Origin: Phytophthora hibernalis
Taxonomy: Eukaryota; Oomycota; Peronosporomycetes; Peronosporales; Peronosporaceae
DNA length: 64,000 bases
Direction: 5' to 3'
Assembly (NCBI GenBank): GCA_012656075.1
Contig: JAAKBF010000390.1
Coordinates: 930,001 to 994,000, forward strand
The notes beneath the pieces are model-generated. The model had not been told where the DNA came from. It worked only from the letters and a program-made list of their open reading frames with translations, and ran no database searches. Each line of letters begins with the position of its first letter. Within the stretch, counting starts at the first letter, position 1. Shown piece after piece: positions 1 to 10,893 of this stretch. The translations under genes and the position numbers were made by a program.

Positions 1-1345
1 CCAAGGTCTGTAGCGATGCTGAATGACCATTGCTTGCGTGTGTGCATACTGCATAGAGCTCAACAATCGACTTCGAGCGTGCCACCAGCGCCATTGCCGT
101 TGCAAGAATATCAATCGGTTCACTCGTCGACGATGGCGAGATCGGTAGCAGAGCTGCAATTTCGTCGCGCTCGTGTGTGCAAGAGCGGAGTAGTTGAACC
201 CCACTCCATTTGCACTGCTAACAGCGTCCAGGTGAGCCTGCGAGGTCGAGAGACTGGCGAATGCCGTCTTCGAGTGTCGCCAGTGCGTCTGCTACGGCCC
301 CGTCGGTGACCTGACGGTGGGCCGCGTTGAACACTTTCCGAGCATGATCCGACTGCTGCGATTTGGCTTCGTGAGCTGTTACATAGTGGTTTTGTTCGGC
401 AGTCATTGTAGCTTCCACAACGTCCAGAAGCTGTTCCTCCAGTCCCTGATCAACCAGTGCGAGTTTTGGTGGCGAAGCCTTCACATCTGCAGAAGCACGG
501 GGAGGAGATTCTGCTTGAAAGGTCAATGCTCGAGTGGGCACTTGGCCACCAAAGACCGACTCGCTCGTCATCTCGGCCGCGAGCAGCGAACGCACGGGGT
601 CGTCCCAGAGTCTCACTCCCGATTCAAGTGGTCCACGACACTGCATTGCAGATTCGATGCGAGTACTCGCCTCTGTTGAGTAGAGTTCATGACCATTTTC
701 AACCGGATTTGCGAGACTCGCATCGGGATTCGCTTTCAACCACGTTGCAAGTCGCTTCTGTTTCTCAACAAGATCAATCTCTTCTCGAGTTGGCGGTGGC
801 TTTTTCTTCTTCTTGCTCGGACTTCGTAGCGGCGTCTCCACCTTCTTTGGACTGGGACTTCTCACAGTACCAAGCGTGGGTCCTTTGTCTTTCAAGCTGG
901 GATCAATTATTCTCGACATTGACTGATCGGCATGTTGTTGAGCTAAGACGCCGTTAGTCAAAGGCTCATCGTGAGTCTCTGGCGCACCATCAAGTCGTGA
1001 AAGACCCTCCTTTAGCTTCAAGATACTTTTCGCCGCTCGCTGCGCCGGTGATCCCGGTGATGGTGCGGGTGGCTTCGGGCGACGCAGCGGCTGGCGGTAC
1101 GGCGACTTCTGCTTGTAGAGGCCTGGCACTGCCAGTGGCAACTCCTTCGTAAGGATCTCGCCGGGCAAGTGAAGCTTATGGTTTTCACATTGTCGAGGCT
1201 TTCGTGCGTGATTGGTATTTCTGTCGTTCAAAGTGACCAGCCAGTGGCACTCGTCCAGTAGATCCACAGGTGGCAACGCGCGCCATTGCAATTGACGCAG
1301 CGGCAGTCCCGAGGAAGAAGCTGCCGACTTGGATAGCGAACTCAT
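1..1345 (-). CDS. Hypothetical disordered protein, C-terminus beyond left edge
   Basis: I do not recognise this protein. Reading starts at the ATG at 1345 (MSSLSKSAASSSG). It runs 375 codons through proline/lysine-rich, low-complexity sequence with a basic patch (SKKKKKPPPTREEIDLV, about residue 180) and a more helical C-terminal stretch, then meets TAG at 218-220. That stop lies inside a likely 69-bp phase-1 intron (154-222, GTTAGC..TTGCAG). Removing it leaves the frame open to the window edge with a natural-looking sequence (LLPISPSSTSEPIDILATAM). I therefore prefer a spliced gene that continues left to a real stop at 218. No catalytic motif, signal peptide or membrane segment is visible. 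Splicing is inference. Confidence 0.6.
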
Positions 1346-1771
1346 ATCGAGCAAACGATTCAGCAATCAATTGTTCAAACACGCGCGAGCATTGAGATCG
1401 GATTGTTCTCCGGGTTGGGAGATGAAAACTTTCGCCTCAAACCGGCTAAATGTGGCGGGCACCAAGCAGAGCACTCAGTCTGAGATGAAGATGGAGCCGC
1501 AAATATAGACGCGGCTTGGTGACTCGGTTGAAGGATGGGGGATGCGAGACAGTGACCGAACGGGGCATAGCCTCGCTTGTTCACGCTCGACAAGACGATG
1601 GCAATCAGGATAAGGCGTTTGCCGCGGCGTTGTGAGGTCTCCAAGACGTTTCCCAAGCCAGGAACTTCCTGGCTTAGAATTGGCGTTTTGGCTGTCCTGA
1701 TGCTCTGTGTCACCTGCTGGCGCCTGGTGATCGTCTCTTTGCAAGGTTCTTTTGGATGGGAGCACGCTCGA

Positions 1772-1783
1772 GCTCATTCTACA
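1772..1783 (+). promoter_or_regulatory. Oomycete initiator-like element
   Basis: GCTCATTCTACA matches the known oomycete Inr consensus GCTCATTYYNCA. It lies 77 bp upstream of the ATG at 1860, a usual distance for oomycete transcription starts, and supports that ATG as the start of the next gene. Confidence 0.6.
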
Positions 1784-1859
1784 CAGCTCGATTCGAGTGC
1801 CATTCCAACTTCCCGCTGTTCGAACCGAGAACGAAAGCAATCACCCGCAAACTGTCGAA

Positions 1860-2270
1860 ATGGAGTTCTTTGCCGGGTTTAACGCCGAGGAGCTCGCCAT
1901 GATGCAGGAGCTGCTCAGGCTCCTGGTGGAGGATGACGACCCGTTGACGCAGCAGTCGACGCCTCGACAGGATAACCAGGTTCTGTTTGACGGTGCGTCG
2001 CCGAAGCTCAGGGCGATGAACGACTTTGGCGGCTATCAGTGGGCAATGGGCGCCCAGAACAGCGTGGTGTGGAATGCAGCACCTCCCGTTGTGCCGCACA
2101 CTACTCAGTACCCTGTGAACGCGTCCAGGACTCGAACGAGGAGCAACTTCGCCAGCGACGACGAACCGATGCTCAAACGCGGCCGTGTAGACGTTGCGTC
2201 TTCAATGAGAGTGCCGGTGAACCGGATTCCCTTCTCCGAGGGCCCACGCGCGGGGTACACCTACTATTAG
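1860..2270 (+). CDS. Small hypothetical protein (136 aa)
   Basis: I do not recognise this protein. The frame is open further upstream, but the first ATG is at 1860 and sits below an Inr-like element, so I start there. The N-terminus is a short acidic amphipathic helix (FNAEELAMMQELLRLLVEDDD). The rest is Ser/Pro/Arg-rich and probably disordered, with a basic cluster (MLKRGRVDV) that could act as a nuclear signal. The acidic helix followed by a disordered basic tail would suit a small regulatory or adaptor protein, but no function can be assigned. No signal peptide or transmembrane segment is present. Confidence 0.55.
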   Translation: MEFFAGFNAEELAMMQELLRLLVEDDDPLTQQSTPRQDNQVLFDGASPKLRAMNDFGGYQWAMGAQNSVVWNAAPPVVPHTTQYPVNASRTRTRSNFASDDEPMLKRGRVDVASSMRVPVNRIPFSEGPRAGYTYY

Positions 2271-3197
2271 GCGAGCTATCATGCCGGTCTGTGCGGATCG
2301 AACGCGCAGACCGAGCTCACGTGTCGAACAGGCACATATTTAACATGACGATGAACACTGTTTCTTCGTTGCTGTTGCTTTGCCTACCCTAGTTGCCTCG
2401 TTGTCGTTGTTACGCAGTTTGCTTGGGTTTGTTCGTACATCAGCGCTACATGAAAGCTTACTGGCACGATTCGGTCGCCGGCCTGGACGTGAGCAAGTGA
2501 CAACTTATTATAGTTGATTTGTCGGTGGTGATCACCGATGAGTGATACTTGAACGTTGTCGACCACCGAGGTCTCCGCGAGGCGTCGCTTATCCACTGGC
2601 TTGAGTTCGGTCCGGTAGGCACGAGTTTTTTAATAACGGTACGCACGCAACTGTAAATGCGAAGGATACAGCGATGGCAAAGCCCATTCACTCACGTGTT
2701 CGTGTCTTCAGAACACCAGCACGGATGCAGCCCTGGACGTATTTTTGCCGCTTGCCAGTCTGGCAGCTGTGAAGTTTCTCCGCATGCGGATGAAGTTCAT
2801 CATGAACCCGGCACCTGAATGTTTCCCGCGGACGAAAGTGGCAACATGGCCGACGACAGGCTAGGGCGTTTCACGCGACGCGAGACACGTCGGGACTTCA
2901 GCAACTACAGCCTTTCTTCGACTAAATGCCTACCGGTAGGTTGCAGACCGCGGTGTTGCGTCTCGAACGATCCGCGTATCTGTAGAACACACTCCGAGCA
3001 GGGCCTGCATCCTTCGCCGAAAACAAGACTGATTCACCAAATCGCAATCTTTTGCGTGGTCAAAGGTGTGTTGCAAAAATTCATCGTACTTCAAGCCCTC
3101 TCAAGATCCAAATCCAAAGCCAAAGGGTGCTGCACCCACCGCCTTGTTGCTGTCTCGTGTTGTTCTGGACATTTTCAGAGGACAGAACATTAGTCGA
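2271..3197 (+). other. Intergenic stretch, nothing recognised
   Basis: Only short overlapping frames on both strands occur here, with no motif or family-like sequence. Homology between the kinase copies begins near 3198. Confidence 0.5.
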
Positions 3198-4235
3198 ACA
3201 AGCCGCACCCTGTCTCGATCGCTGGAACAGTGTAGAAAAATGGCAAAAAGTATCTGCCGTTTTGCGAATGCTGACATTGCGCCTGTCCTAGCCTCAAACT
3301 TCGAGTCGAAGCAACATGTATCCTTGCCCACAACTCATTTCGCCGTTACCTGCCCAAGTCCGACTTGGACGGAGCCACCCCATTGCAAAATCCAAATGAC
3401 CACTCCTCCGCTCTTCCATGTACGTCGGCAGCTCAGTCCAGCCCTGTACGGCCAAGTGCTCGAGTGCGAACTGCCCGGCCACGACGATCCAGTGGCTGTC
3501 AAATGCATTTCACTCACTCAAGCAGCCGAAGCTATGAGCCAAGTCCAGTTTGTCCGAGAGATCGACAACCCCATGCAAGAACAGCGTGTGGCAGCACTGC
3601 TGGTGGCCAACGGAGGCCATCGCAACATAGTGCAGCCATACTTCCACTTCGTCCACGAACGGAGCCTGTACCTCGTCAACGAGCTCTGCACAGATGGAGA
3701 CCTGCACTCCCTCTTGGCAACACGACTCAGTGAGTCGAAATTGCTGAGCGAGAACGAGGTGCTGCCACTGATGCGTCAGGTGCTGGAAGGCGTCCACTAT
3801 CTACATGCAACGCTGGGTGTTGCCCACCGAGATTTGTCGCTCGAGAACGTGCTGATAAGCCGTGGGAGGTGCAAAATCACGGACTTCGGACTCTCGGTAG
3901 ACGCTCGAACCATTTGCGACGGTGGTCGAGTGGGGAAGGAGTTCTACATGGCGCCGGAGGTTGTTGCGGCCGAATGCTACGACCCCACACTGGCAGACGT
4001 TTGGTCGTTGGGCATCATGTGGTTCATCCTATTGACGGGTTCACCGCTGCTGTCGCTTGCATCACCGTCCGAAAAGGCCTTTGGAGCTGTAGAGAGGCAT
4101 GGCGTGGGTGCTGTCATCGAGGTGTGGGGCCATTCAGGTCGCATTTCAAAGGACACAATTTCGTTGTTGGAGAAGATGCTGCAGGTCAACCCTCGTCGTC
4201 GGATTCGGATAGATCAAGTGCTTGCGCTGTTCTCC
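3198..4235 (+). repeat. Left arm of a ~1-kb inverted kinase duplication
   Basis: This segment is nearly identical to the reverse complement of 10908-11942. The match runs through the 5' flank, the initiator-like element and the kinase gene. The two arms face each other across about 6.7 kb. Confidence 0.85.
3334..3344 (+). promoter_or_regulatory. Initiator-like element of kinase gene
   Basis: CTCATTTCGCC matches the oomycete Inr core (TCATTYYNC) 52 bp before the ATG at 3396. The same element is kept in the inverted copy at 11799-11809. This favours the ATG at 3396 over an upstream in-frame ATG at 3240, which reads ATA in the inverted copy. Confidence 0.55.
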
Positions 4236-4241
4236 TGCTAG
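3396..4241 (+). CDS. Protein kinase, oomycete HRDLSLEN family
   Basis: This is a single-domain protein kinase of 281 aa. The beta-3 lysine is in VAVKCISL. The catalytic loop is VAHRDLSLENVL, with Ser where most Ser/Thr kinases have Lys after HRDL. DFGLS and the APE triad (YMAPEVV) are present, as is the ADVWSLGIMWF subdomain IX. The glycine loop is degenerate (one Gly in SPALYGQVLEC). The extreme C-terminus (LALFSC) is slightly shortened relative to its paralogues, which end LAHPLF. Start at MTTPPLF is chosen because it is conserved in all three local copies. It is probably an active cytosolic kinase; substrates are unknown. This is the only one of the three copies with an uninterrupted frame. 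Confidence 0.88.
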   Translation: MTTPPLFHVRRQLSPALYGQVLECELPGHDDPVAVKCISLTQAAEAMSQVQFVREIDNPMQEQRVAALLVANGGHRNIVQPYFHFVHERSLYLVNELCTDGDLHSLLATRLSESKLLSENEVLPLMRQVLEGVHYLHATLGVAHRDLSLENVLISRGRCKITDFGLSVDARTICDGGRVGKEFYMAPEVVAAECYDPTLADVWSLGIMWFILLTGSPLLSLASPSEKAFGAVERHGVGAVIEVWGHSGRISKDTISLLEKMLQVNPRRRIRIDQVLALFSC

Positions 4242-4441
4242 TGCTGATCAAGTAAACCGGTTAGACTTATGCCTGTAAGCGTTGTTAGACACGTGAATTC
4301 ATTATAAGTTGACAATCAATGTACCAGTGCAGCAGAACTATCGAAAACAAACACGTTGCTCTCACTTTTCATCTTGCTGTCAACACAGGACTAGGTGTAC
4401 ACGTTCATGGCCGCTTCTCTTCACTGCTTCAACCCCTCTGT

Positions 4442-5689
4442 CTAGACGAGTTCCTGCTTGATCAATCTGGCAATTGTGCTGAGCTGGACGTTGCTCGTCC
4501 CGCCGTAGATGGTGCCGACCTTGCAGTCTCGGTAGAACTTCTCATGAGCGAAGAATCCCACCCCGCCCAGCATCTCGATGCAGCGTGAAGACGTGCGTTC
4601 GGCCACTCGTGACGCGTGCAGCTTGGCCATGCAGGCCGCCATCACGTAGTCGTGTCCTGCATCCTTCAGTCGAGCAGCATTATACACGAGCAGTCGCGCG
4701 CTCGCCAGCTCCAGCGCCAACTCGGCATACTGATGCTGCATGGCCTGAAAGTCTCCGATAGCGCGGCCGAACTGTCGACGCTCGAAGAGGTACGGCATAG
4801 CGTGACGGTACGCGCCTTCCGCGATGCCAAGCTGCTGTGCTGCAATGCCGATGCGTCCTTCGTTGAGCTGACCTATAGCAATAGCGTAGCCCTGACCAAC
4901 CTTGCCCAGCACCTTTTCCCGCGGAACTTTGACGTCTTCCAGGATAACGGAGCAAGTGGACGACGCGTTGAGGCCGAGCTTCTTCTCCGGTGGCCCGAAC
5001 GATAGTCCAGGCGTGCCACGCTCCACGATGAAGCACGTGATGCCCTTGTAACCTAATGAAGCGTCCACCGTGGCCATGACGAGGAACACGTCGGCGTGAG
5101 CAACATTGGAGATCCACATCTTCTCCCCGTTGAGTGTGTAGGAGCTGCCATCAGCCGACACGTCGGCGCGCGTCTTGAGCGAGAAGGCGTCGCTGCCGGC
5201 CTCAGCTTCCGTGAGGCAGAAGCTGCCGACCGTGTCACTGCACAACCTGGGAAGGTACTCCTGACGCTGCTCTTCCGAGGCGTAGCGCAGGAAGACGTTG
5301 CTGACCACCGTGTTCTGCAGGTCGCACAGCAGCCCCACGCTCGCGTCCACGCGCGAGCTCCTCGATGGTCAAGATGAGGCTCATGAAGGACGCCCCCACG
5401 CCGTACTCCATGGGGATCTCCACACTCAAGAGGCCGTTGTCAAAGAGTCCCTGGATCACGGCGGGCGTCATCTCACCGGCCTCGTCCATGCCACGTACGG
5501 CTGGCTGAATCACGTCTGCGGCGAAGCGCGCCACGGAGTCTTTGAACATCTCCTCGTCCTCGGTTAGGACTGTTAGAGGACTGGGGCAGACTCGGAAGAG
5601 GCGCTGGCATTGGCCAAGGTGCTCTTCCACCGACGGGCTCTGTTAACGGGTACGCGACGTTGTGTCCGGATTAATATACGGCTTAGCAT
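4442..5689 (-). CDS. Acyl-CoA dehydrogenase (short/branched-chain type), frame-broken
   Basis: FAD-dependent alpha,beta-dehydrogenation of acyl-CoA in mitochondrial fatty-acid or branched-chain amino-acid catabolism is the family role. ATG at 5689 begins a transit-like peptide (MLSRILIRTQRRVPV). The N-terminal helical domain follows (DEEMFKDSVARFAADVIQP), then the middle beta domain (FCLTEAEAGSDAFSL, MWISNV) and the C-terminal helices (LNEGRIGIAAQQLG). The frame shifts near 5572 (one base short) and near 5355 (two bases short in a GCGC run). Together these read as one gene of about 415 aa. The usual catalytic glutamate of the IYEGTS/IYEGAS motif is Gly here (IYGGTSNVQ). That substitution needs two base changes, so this may be a decayed or non-catalytic copy. 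Confidence 0.85.
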
Positions 5690-5873
5690 TGCGCACTAGC
5701 TGGCAGATTGGAAAGTGAGAGGTTGAAGTGAGGACGACCTTGAAGGGGTGCAGGATAAGTACGTGGCGTGTGGCGCCCCAAGTGGAGATTCGATTGGTCA
5801 GTCAACTTCAACTTAGGATGCGTCAACATTGTAGACGAAAGCTCGAGTGTAGCCATTCTCAGGACTTTAGATT

Positions 5874-6733
5874 TCACATGTAAACGCTGGCAAACAGTGG
5901 GTGGGCTAGCACTTGGTCCAGCGAAATCCGACGACACGGGTCGATCTGCAGCATTTTATCTAATAGAGCGATTGTGTGTCTTGAGATGCGACCAGAATGG
6001 CCCCACACGTCGATGACAGCACCCACGCCATACTGGGCGACTCCCTTGAACCCCTTTACGGACGGTGATGCAAGCGACAGCAACGGAGAGCCCGTCAACA
6101 GGATGAACCACATGATGCCCAACGACCAAACGTCTGCCAGTGTGGGGTCATAGCATTCGCCCGCAACTACCTCCGGTGCCATGTAGAACTCCTTCCCCAC
6201 TCACCCACCGTCGCAAATGGCTCGAGCGTCAATTGAGAGTCGAAGTCCGTGATCTTACACACCCCATGATCCAGTAGCACGTTCTCGAGTGACAAGTCTC
6301 GGTGGGCAACACCCAGCGTTGCATGTAGATAGTGGACGCCTTCCAGCACCTGACGCATCAGTGGCAGCACCTCGTTCTCGGTCAGGAATTTCAACTCACG
6401 GAGTCGTGCCATTACCAGAGAGTGCAGATCTCCTCCTCTGCAGAGCTCGTTGACGAGGTACAGACTCCGTTCGTGGACAAAGTGGAAGTATGGCTGCACC
6501 ACGTTGCGGTGACCTCCGTTGGCCATCAGGAGTACTGCCACACGCTGCTCTTGTATGGGGTTGTCAATCTCTTTTGAGGTATTCACTCGACATCTCGCGT
6601 GGGCTGCTCGATCAAGTGAGATGCATTTAACTGCCACTGGTTCGTCGTACCCGTGAAGCACACACTCGAGGATTTCGCCGTATTGAGCACAACTGAGCTG
6701 GCGACACACGTGAAGAAGCGGAGGCGTATTCAT
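5874..6733 (-). pseudogene. Protein kinase pseudogene (HRDLSLEN family)
   Basis: This is a diverged paralogue of the kinase at 3396-4241, starting at the conserved MNTPPLL. It keeps VAVKCISL, VAHRDLSLENVL and ADVWSLGIMWF. A one-base deletion inside the DFG codons (near 6240, CC to C) shifts the frame. Beyond it the codon that is CGA (Arg) in both other copies is TGA (6201-6203). After the TGA, the original frame is intact to the end (LAHPLFASVYM). The deletion could be a sequence error, but the TGA is a substitution, so I call this a pseudogene. It sits between the two inverted kinase copies. Confidence 0.75.
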
Positions 6734-7484
6734 GGGGCGTGGATGGTGTTCTGGAGTTGGATGTGCGATGCCAATGACGAAATGAAGCATCGGAGAGCCC
6801 GTGAGATGCCTCAAGCCAGCCAATTTAAACAATTTCAAGAACGTGCTCTTCTCCTTGCCCACTTATTCATATTTTCACGAGCGTTCGTGAAGGTCCACAT
6901 GCGCTGTACTATCCCCTTGCGAATAAACCTCGTGCTGAGTTGAATTCCTTGGGATTTCTTCGATGGAACTGGGGGCGGTCCAGGTTAAGTCTGACAAGTC
7001 TGACAGATTGCAGCTCTGATTTGCAAGAGAGGAAACCTACTGGAGCATGTAAACTTGAAACCAGATTTCGGGATTCGTATTGTTTGCAGCAACGCACTTC
7101 AAACATCAAACAGTCATGAGTGCGTGTTATTTCGTTAGTCTTCCGCTAAACAAATGCTGCTAAGAGGCAAACGTTCAAGAAAGTTTGGCCTCGCCTCATT
7201 TTTAAAGATTGAGGCGGGACAACAAGCATGAAGGAGGCTAAAAGGCGAAGCTTTCAGAAACGACCGGCGGCATGAACTCTCTTGGCGAGCACTATTTCAA
7301 GCTGCTCACTCCACCAACGAAAAGTTTTCTTGGATTGCTGCGTTCTGAGCATTTGGTCTTCACATTTCACCGAGGTCAAGGCTCAAGACTTGTCACCTGA
7401 ACGTGGTGGGTAGCCTGCAGTTGATGGAGAAGAGGTGGCCTTGAGGTGATTTGGTCTCGAAAGTTATCCCCTCCCGTGTGGGCT
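6734..7484 (+). other. Intergenic stretch, nothing recognised
   Basis: No convincing coding sequence is seen. The segment probably carries the promoters of the diverging kinase pseudogene and RGS gene. Confidence 0.4.
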
Positions 7485-10400
7485 ATGGGCGTATGCCTCA
7501 GCAAATTGCCAGGCCTAGCGCCAAAGGCAACCATGTCTGCGTTGTCGTACCCAAGTCCCCTACGACTTCTGCTGTTCCGGCCTCTGCAAATTCAGCGAAG
7601 AACCTAGTGGCTCCGCATCCAAGTTTTGACAATAGTCAGGAACCTCGCCATTCGTTATCACAACAAGAAGCGTCGAACAAAGGCAATCATGATAAACCAT
7701 TGCGGACAAATTCGTCACCGAGAAGACTAGAACGAGCGCAGTCTTCTGCATCAATACCCACTGGGATAGGTACTGTTTTACCGTCCTCAACACTTGCAGC
7801 TCCAATGCCACCACCAATTCGTTCGAGACACGAGTCAATTAGACCCCCGCTGCACCAAACTGGAAGTGAGACCCGACTAGCATCAGGGCAGAAAACTAAG
7901 CGAAGGCCTCCTCGAAAGAAAAAACCTGTGACGATCGGTCTGGACGTGCTACTGCGGGACGAACGAGCTAGGATCGGCTACTTTAAATACTTGCGAGCTG
8001 CGGCTCACATGGAAAAACTGAATGGGGGCGGTGATGAGGATGAAGCAGCAACTCAAGAACAAGCAAAACCCGAAATTCTAACAGATGAGGAAGGAAACCC
8101 ATTACGAAGCAATCGTTTAGGCGTCAAAACAGTCGACTATCGCGAAGACTGTGCATTTTCTGGCTGGAGATTAGCGACTTGCTCAAGATTCCCAGCTCAA
8201 CGGCAGCCGGAGGTGTTTCGTCCTTCCAAATGGGCCTCATGGATGACCTTTGATGCATATATCGCAAAGGGTGCTACGTCTGCTACCCATGGTATCGCCA
8301 TCGGAGCGAGAAGCTTTAGCTCAGCATCTCGCTGAGCGAAATGCAGAGCGATCTCTACTAATGTTCAAGATGCTACTGCTCGACGTACTTGACGTGGTCA
8401 CTGCAAATTTTGATGAATATGTACGAGAACCAGGCCCGCTTGGCTACTTTCACGCTACCAAGAGTGCATCCATGCGCAACGTATTAGCCCAACTCGCCAA
8501 GCGGGTAGCAGGTGGGGGTGTCACCAATGGAGACCGACGAGCTCATTTGCACCATATTTTATCCACCCCGGCGCTTTGTCGGATGTTCCGTGAGTTCCTC
8601 GAAACACGTAACTCTGTTGAAAATCTTCTGTTCATCATCGACGCCTTGGGATTTGAAGACCTGGTTAATACTTTGAAACACGCAGCCGCCACCTCCTTTA
8701 TGGTGGCACCTGCGGGTCGTGAACCATCCACTGCAACATCTCCTCGGCGGCTCAAAGTGAAGTCGACGAAGCTGGGGCCGTCTCGATGGAATCCCACCAA
8801 GACTATTGCGTTCGACAAGCACACAAGATTTTCAACAAGTACGTGCGCTACGGCTCCAAAGCTGAAGTGTGTTTGGCCACAGCCGTGAAACACCGGCTAC
8901 TTGAGCGCTTAGTAGAATATCCACTAAGCGCAGACATCTTCAGCGATGCCATTCTGCTCTGCAGTGCCGAATTGGTGCAGTCACATCTTGATGCCTTCTA
9001 CCGTACGGTGGCGTACTTGGCGTACCAGGCTGAGGCACAAAAGCTGAAAAAACTACAGAAGCTAGGCAATGGAAAACAGAACCGCGTCATGGAAGTTAAG
9101 ACTCCTGAATCTCATGAACCTGTCCCGGATGGGGTATCCCCTCGTTACCTACAGCTTTGGCTACTGCAGTTCCAGCGAATAGCGGTGGAATGACTGGCAG
9201 TATCAACAAACAAGGTCCTATTGGACTCGCCGAGATTCTCGAAGGCGTAGGCGTACACACGTTCCGCGACTTCTTACGGGATCAAGGCGTGGAAAACACA
9301 TTGTTTTTCTACAAGGAGGTGTGAATTTCAGAGACTCCCACACAGTCAGCGGCAGTACATCCAGATGCGTGCACGTAGGATATTCGACAAGTACGTACGT
9401 CGTGGTGCAAGGCTAGAGTTGGAGCTGCCCGTCGAGACTCGACGCGATATTCTCTGGAAGCTGGCAGCCCCCACCGAAGCTACTTTTTCAGACGCACAGA
9501 GGTTAGTTTTACGGCAGTGAAACACGTGACCTACCGAAGTTCCGGAACAGTTCATTGTACCAGGAAATGCTAGACCAGATCGCCGCCTCACCCTCTGCTC
9601 CACCTCCAGCCATTTCGCACGATGGCGAGGAGCAGACAGCCATCAATACGAACAGCGCTGCGTTTATCGACGTTTCCATATTGTCACTGCGCGAGTTTAT
9701 CGAATTGGAGCTGCTTCGAAAGTACTTTCGGCGGTTCTTGGAGCGCGAGCAGTGCGCGAATGAGTTGTACTTCTACTTCGAGATCACCACGTTCCAGCAA
9801 TTCCCGACGTCCGACTACCTTGCTCGTCAAGCAAGGAAACTGTTCAATCGGTTCTGTGACCCACAGTCCCGTGAGTTCGTACCATTCGCTTCGACTGCGA
9901 TTCATAAAGACCTGCAAAGCAGCTTAGTCAGCCCCAGCCCAGCAATGTACAACAAGGCACAAGATCAGATCTTTAACTTCTTCGCCACCACTTTGTTCCC
10001 CAAATTCCAGCAGAGCGAGATCTACCGCGGTATTCGCATCACCTCACAACAACTGAGAGCAGCACGTCTAGCAGCAATGGGCGGTGCATCGGTCAGAAAA
10101 ATTGTCAAGTACCCGAATCGAAACTCAATTCAGACACCCGCGGAGGCAGGTCGTCGGGTGAAGTCCGTCATGACACAGGGTGGAGACGCGGAAGATCGAT
10201 CATCTGATGGTGCATTGACAGAAGCGGATGTGACGGTGAGAATGATCTTGGAGAACCAGGAGACGCGTGCGCTGTTCCTGTTCTTCTCGGAGGAAATGTA
10301 CGTGTGCTCGAGCTCTTTTGTGAGTAACAGTATGATAGCTCACTTTCGCTTGTTGATGTTGACAGCTTCTGCACCGAGAGTATCTACTTCTGGATGGACT

Positions 10401-10673
10401 GCAACGAGTTCAAGGACATCCCACACCGCAACTACCTCAAGCTACGAGCACAGAAGATCTATCGGGTACATTTGCGGTCGAGCAAAACTGCAGGTGAATT
10501 TGGAGAGCACGCTGATCCGCGTGATCGAGAGCAGCCTCGACAACCCTACGCGCACGTTGTTCATACCTGCACAGCTCTCCATTACCAAGATGCTCGAGCG
10601 AGACACCTTGCCCAAGTTCCGTCGATCCAAACATTTTCAGCCGAGTTATCAATTGTTGCTCGCTGCCAGCTAG
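7485..10673 (+). CDS. Multi-RGS-domain protein (four RGS units)
   Basis: RGS domains accelerate GTP hydrolysis by G-alpha subunits at the membrane. Four units are readable: RGS1 about 8550-9010 (LCRMFREFLETRNSVENLLF), RGS2 about 9225-9590 (TFRDFLRDQGVENTLFFYKE), RGS3 about 9680-10035 (FRRFLEREQCANELYFYFE), RGS4 about 10230-10650 (ESIYFWMDCNEFK). A weaker RGS-like half (DCAF then FWLEISDLLK) lies near 8140-8190. Two introns fit: 9502-9550 and 10298-10365. ATG at 7485 gives MGVCLSK, a typical myristoylation plus palmitoylation signal; an alternative in-frame ATG is at 7493. Frame slips near 7530, 8157, 8250, 8737 and 9145 each fit one missing base; slips near 9322 and 10475 are less clear. Confidence 0.8.
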
Positions 10674-10893
10674 AACACTTTGTAAACGAAAACTTAGGTT
10701 ATTCGGGTAGTATCTGACAAGCATCGTTCACTCATGTGGCAATCGAGTTTATTCAGTACAACTCATTCCGGTGTGGGTTACCATCTTCGGCTCGATAGCG
10801 TACGATAGCTGTTTCGACATTTACTGGGTCGTGTTACGACACGATCTACAGTCAACGAATGTACACCAATGAACTATACAATATCTTGCCTTC

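Noticed and set aside
1375..1840. Minus-strand genes between 1.4 and 1.8 kb
   Set aside because: Overlapping frames without motif or start context; the plus strand carries an initiator element here.
3240..3395. Longer kinase start (MAKSICRF)
   Set aside because: The ATG is ATA in the inverted copy and lies upstream of the conserved initiator.
5235..5630. Separate N-terminal gene upstream of the acyl-CoA dehydrogenase
   Set aside because: It is the middle frame of one gene; transit peptide before it and catalytic part after it share another frame.
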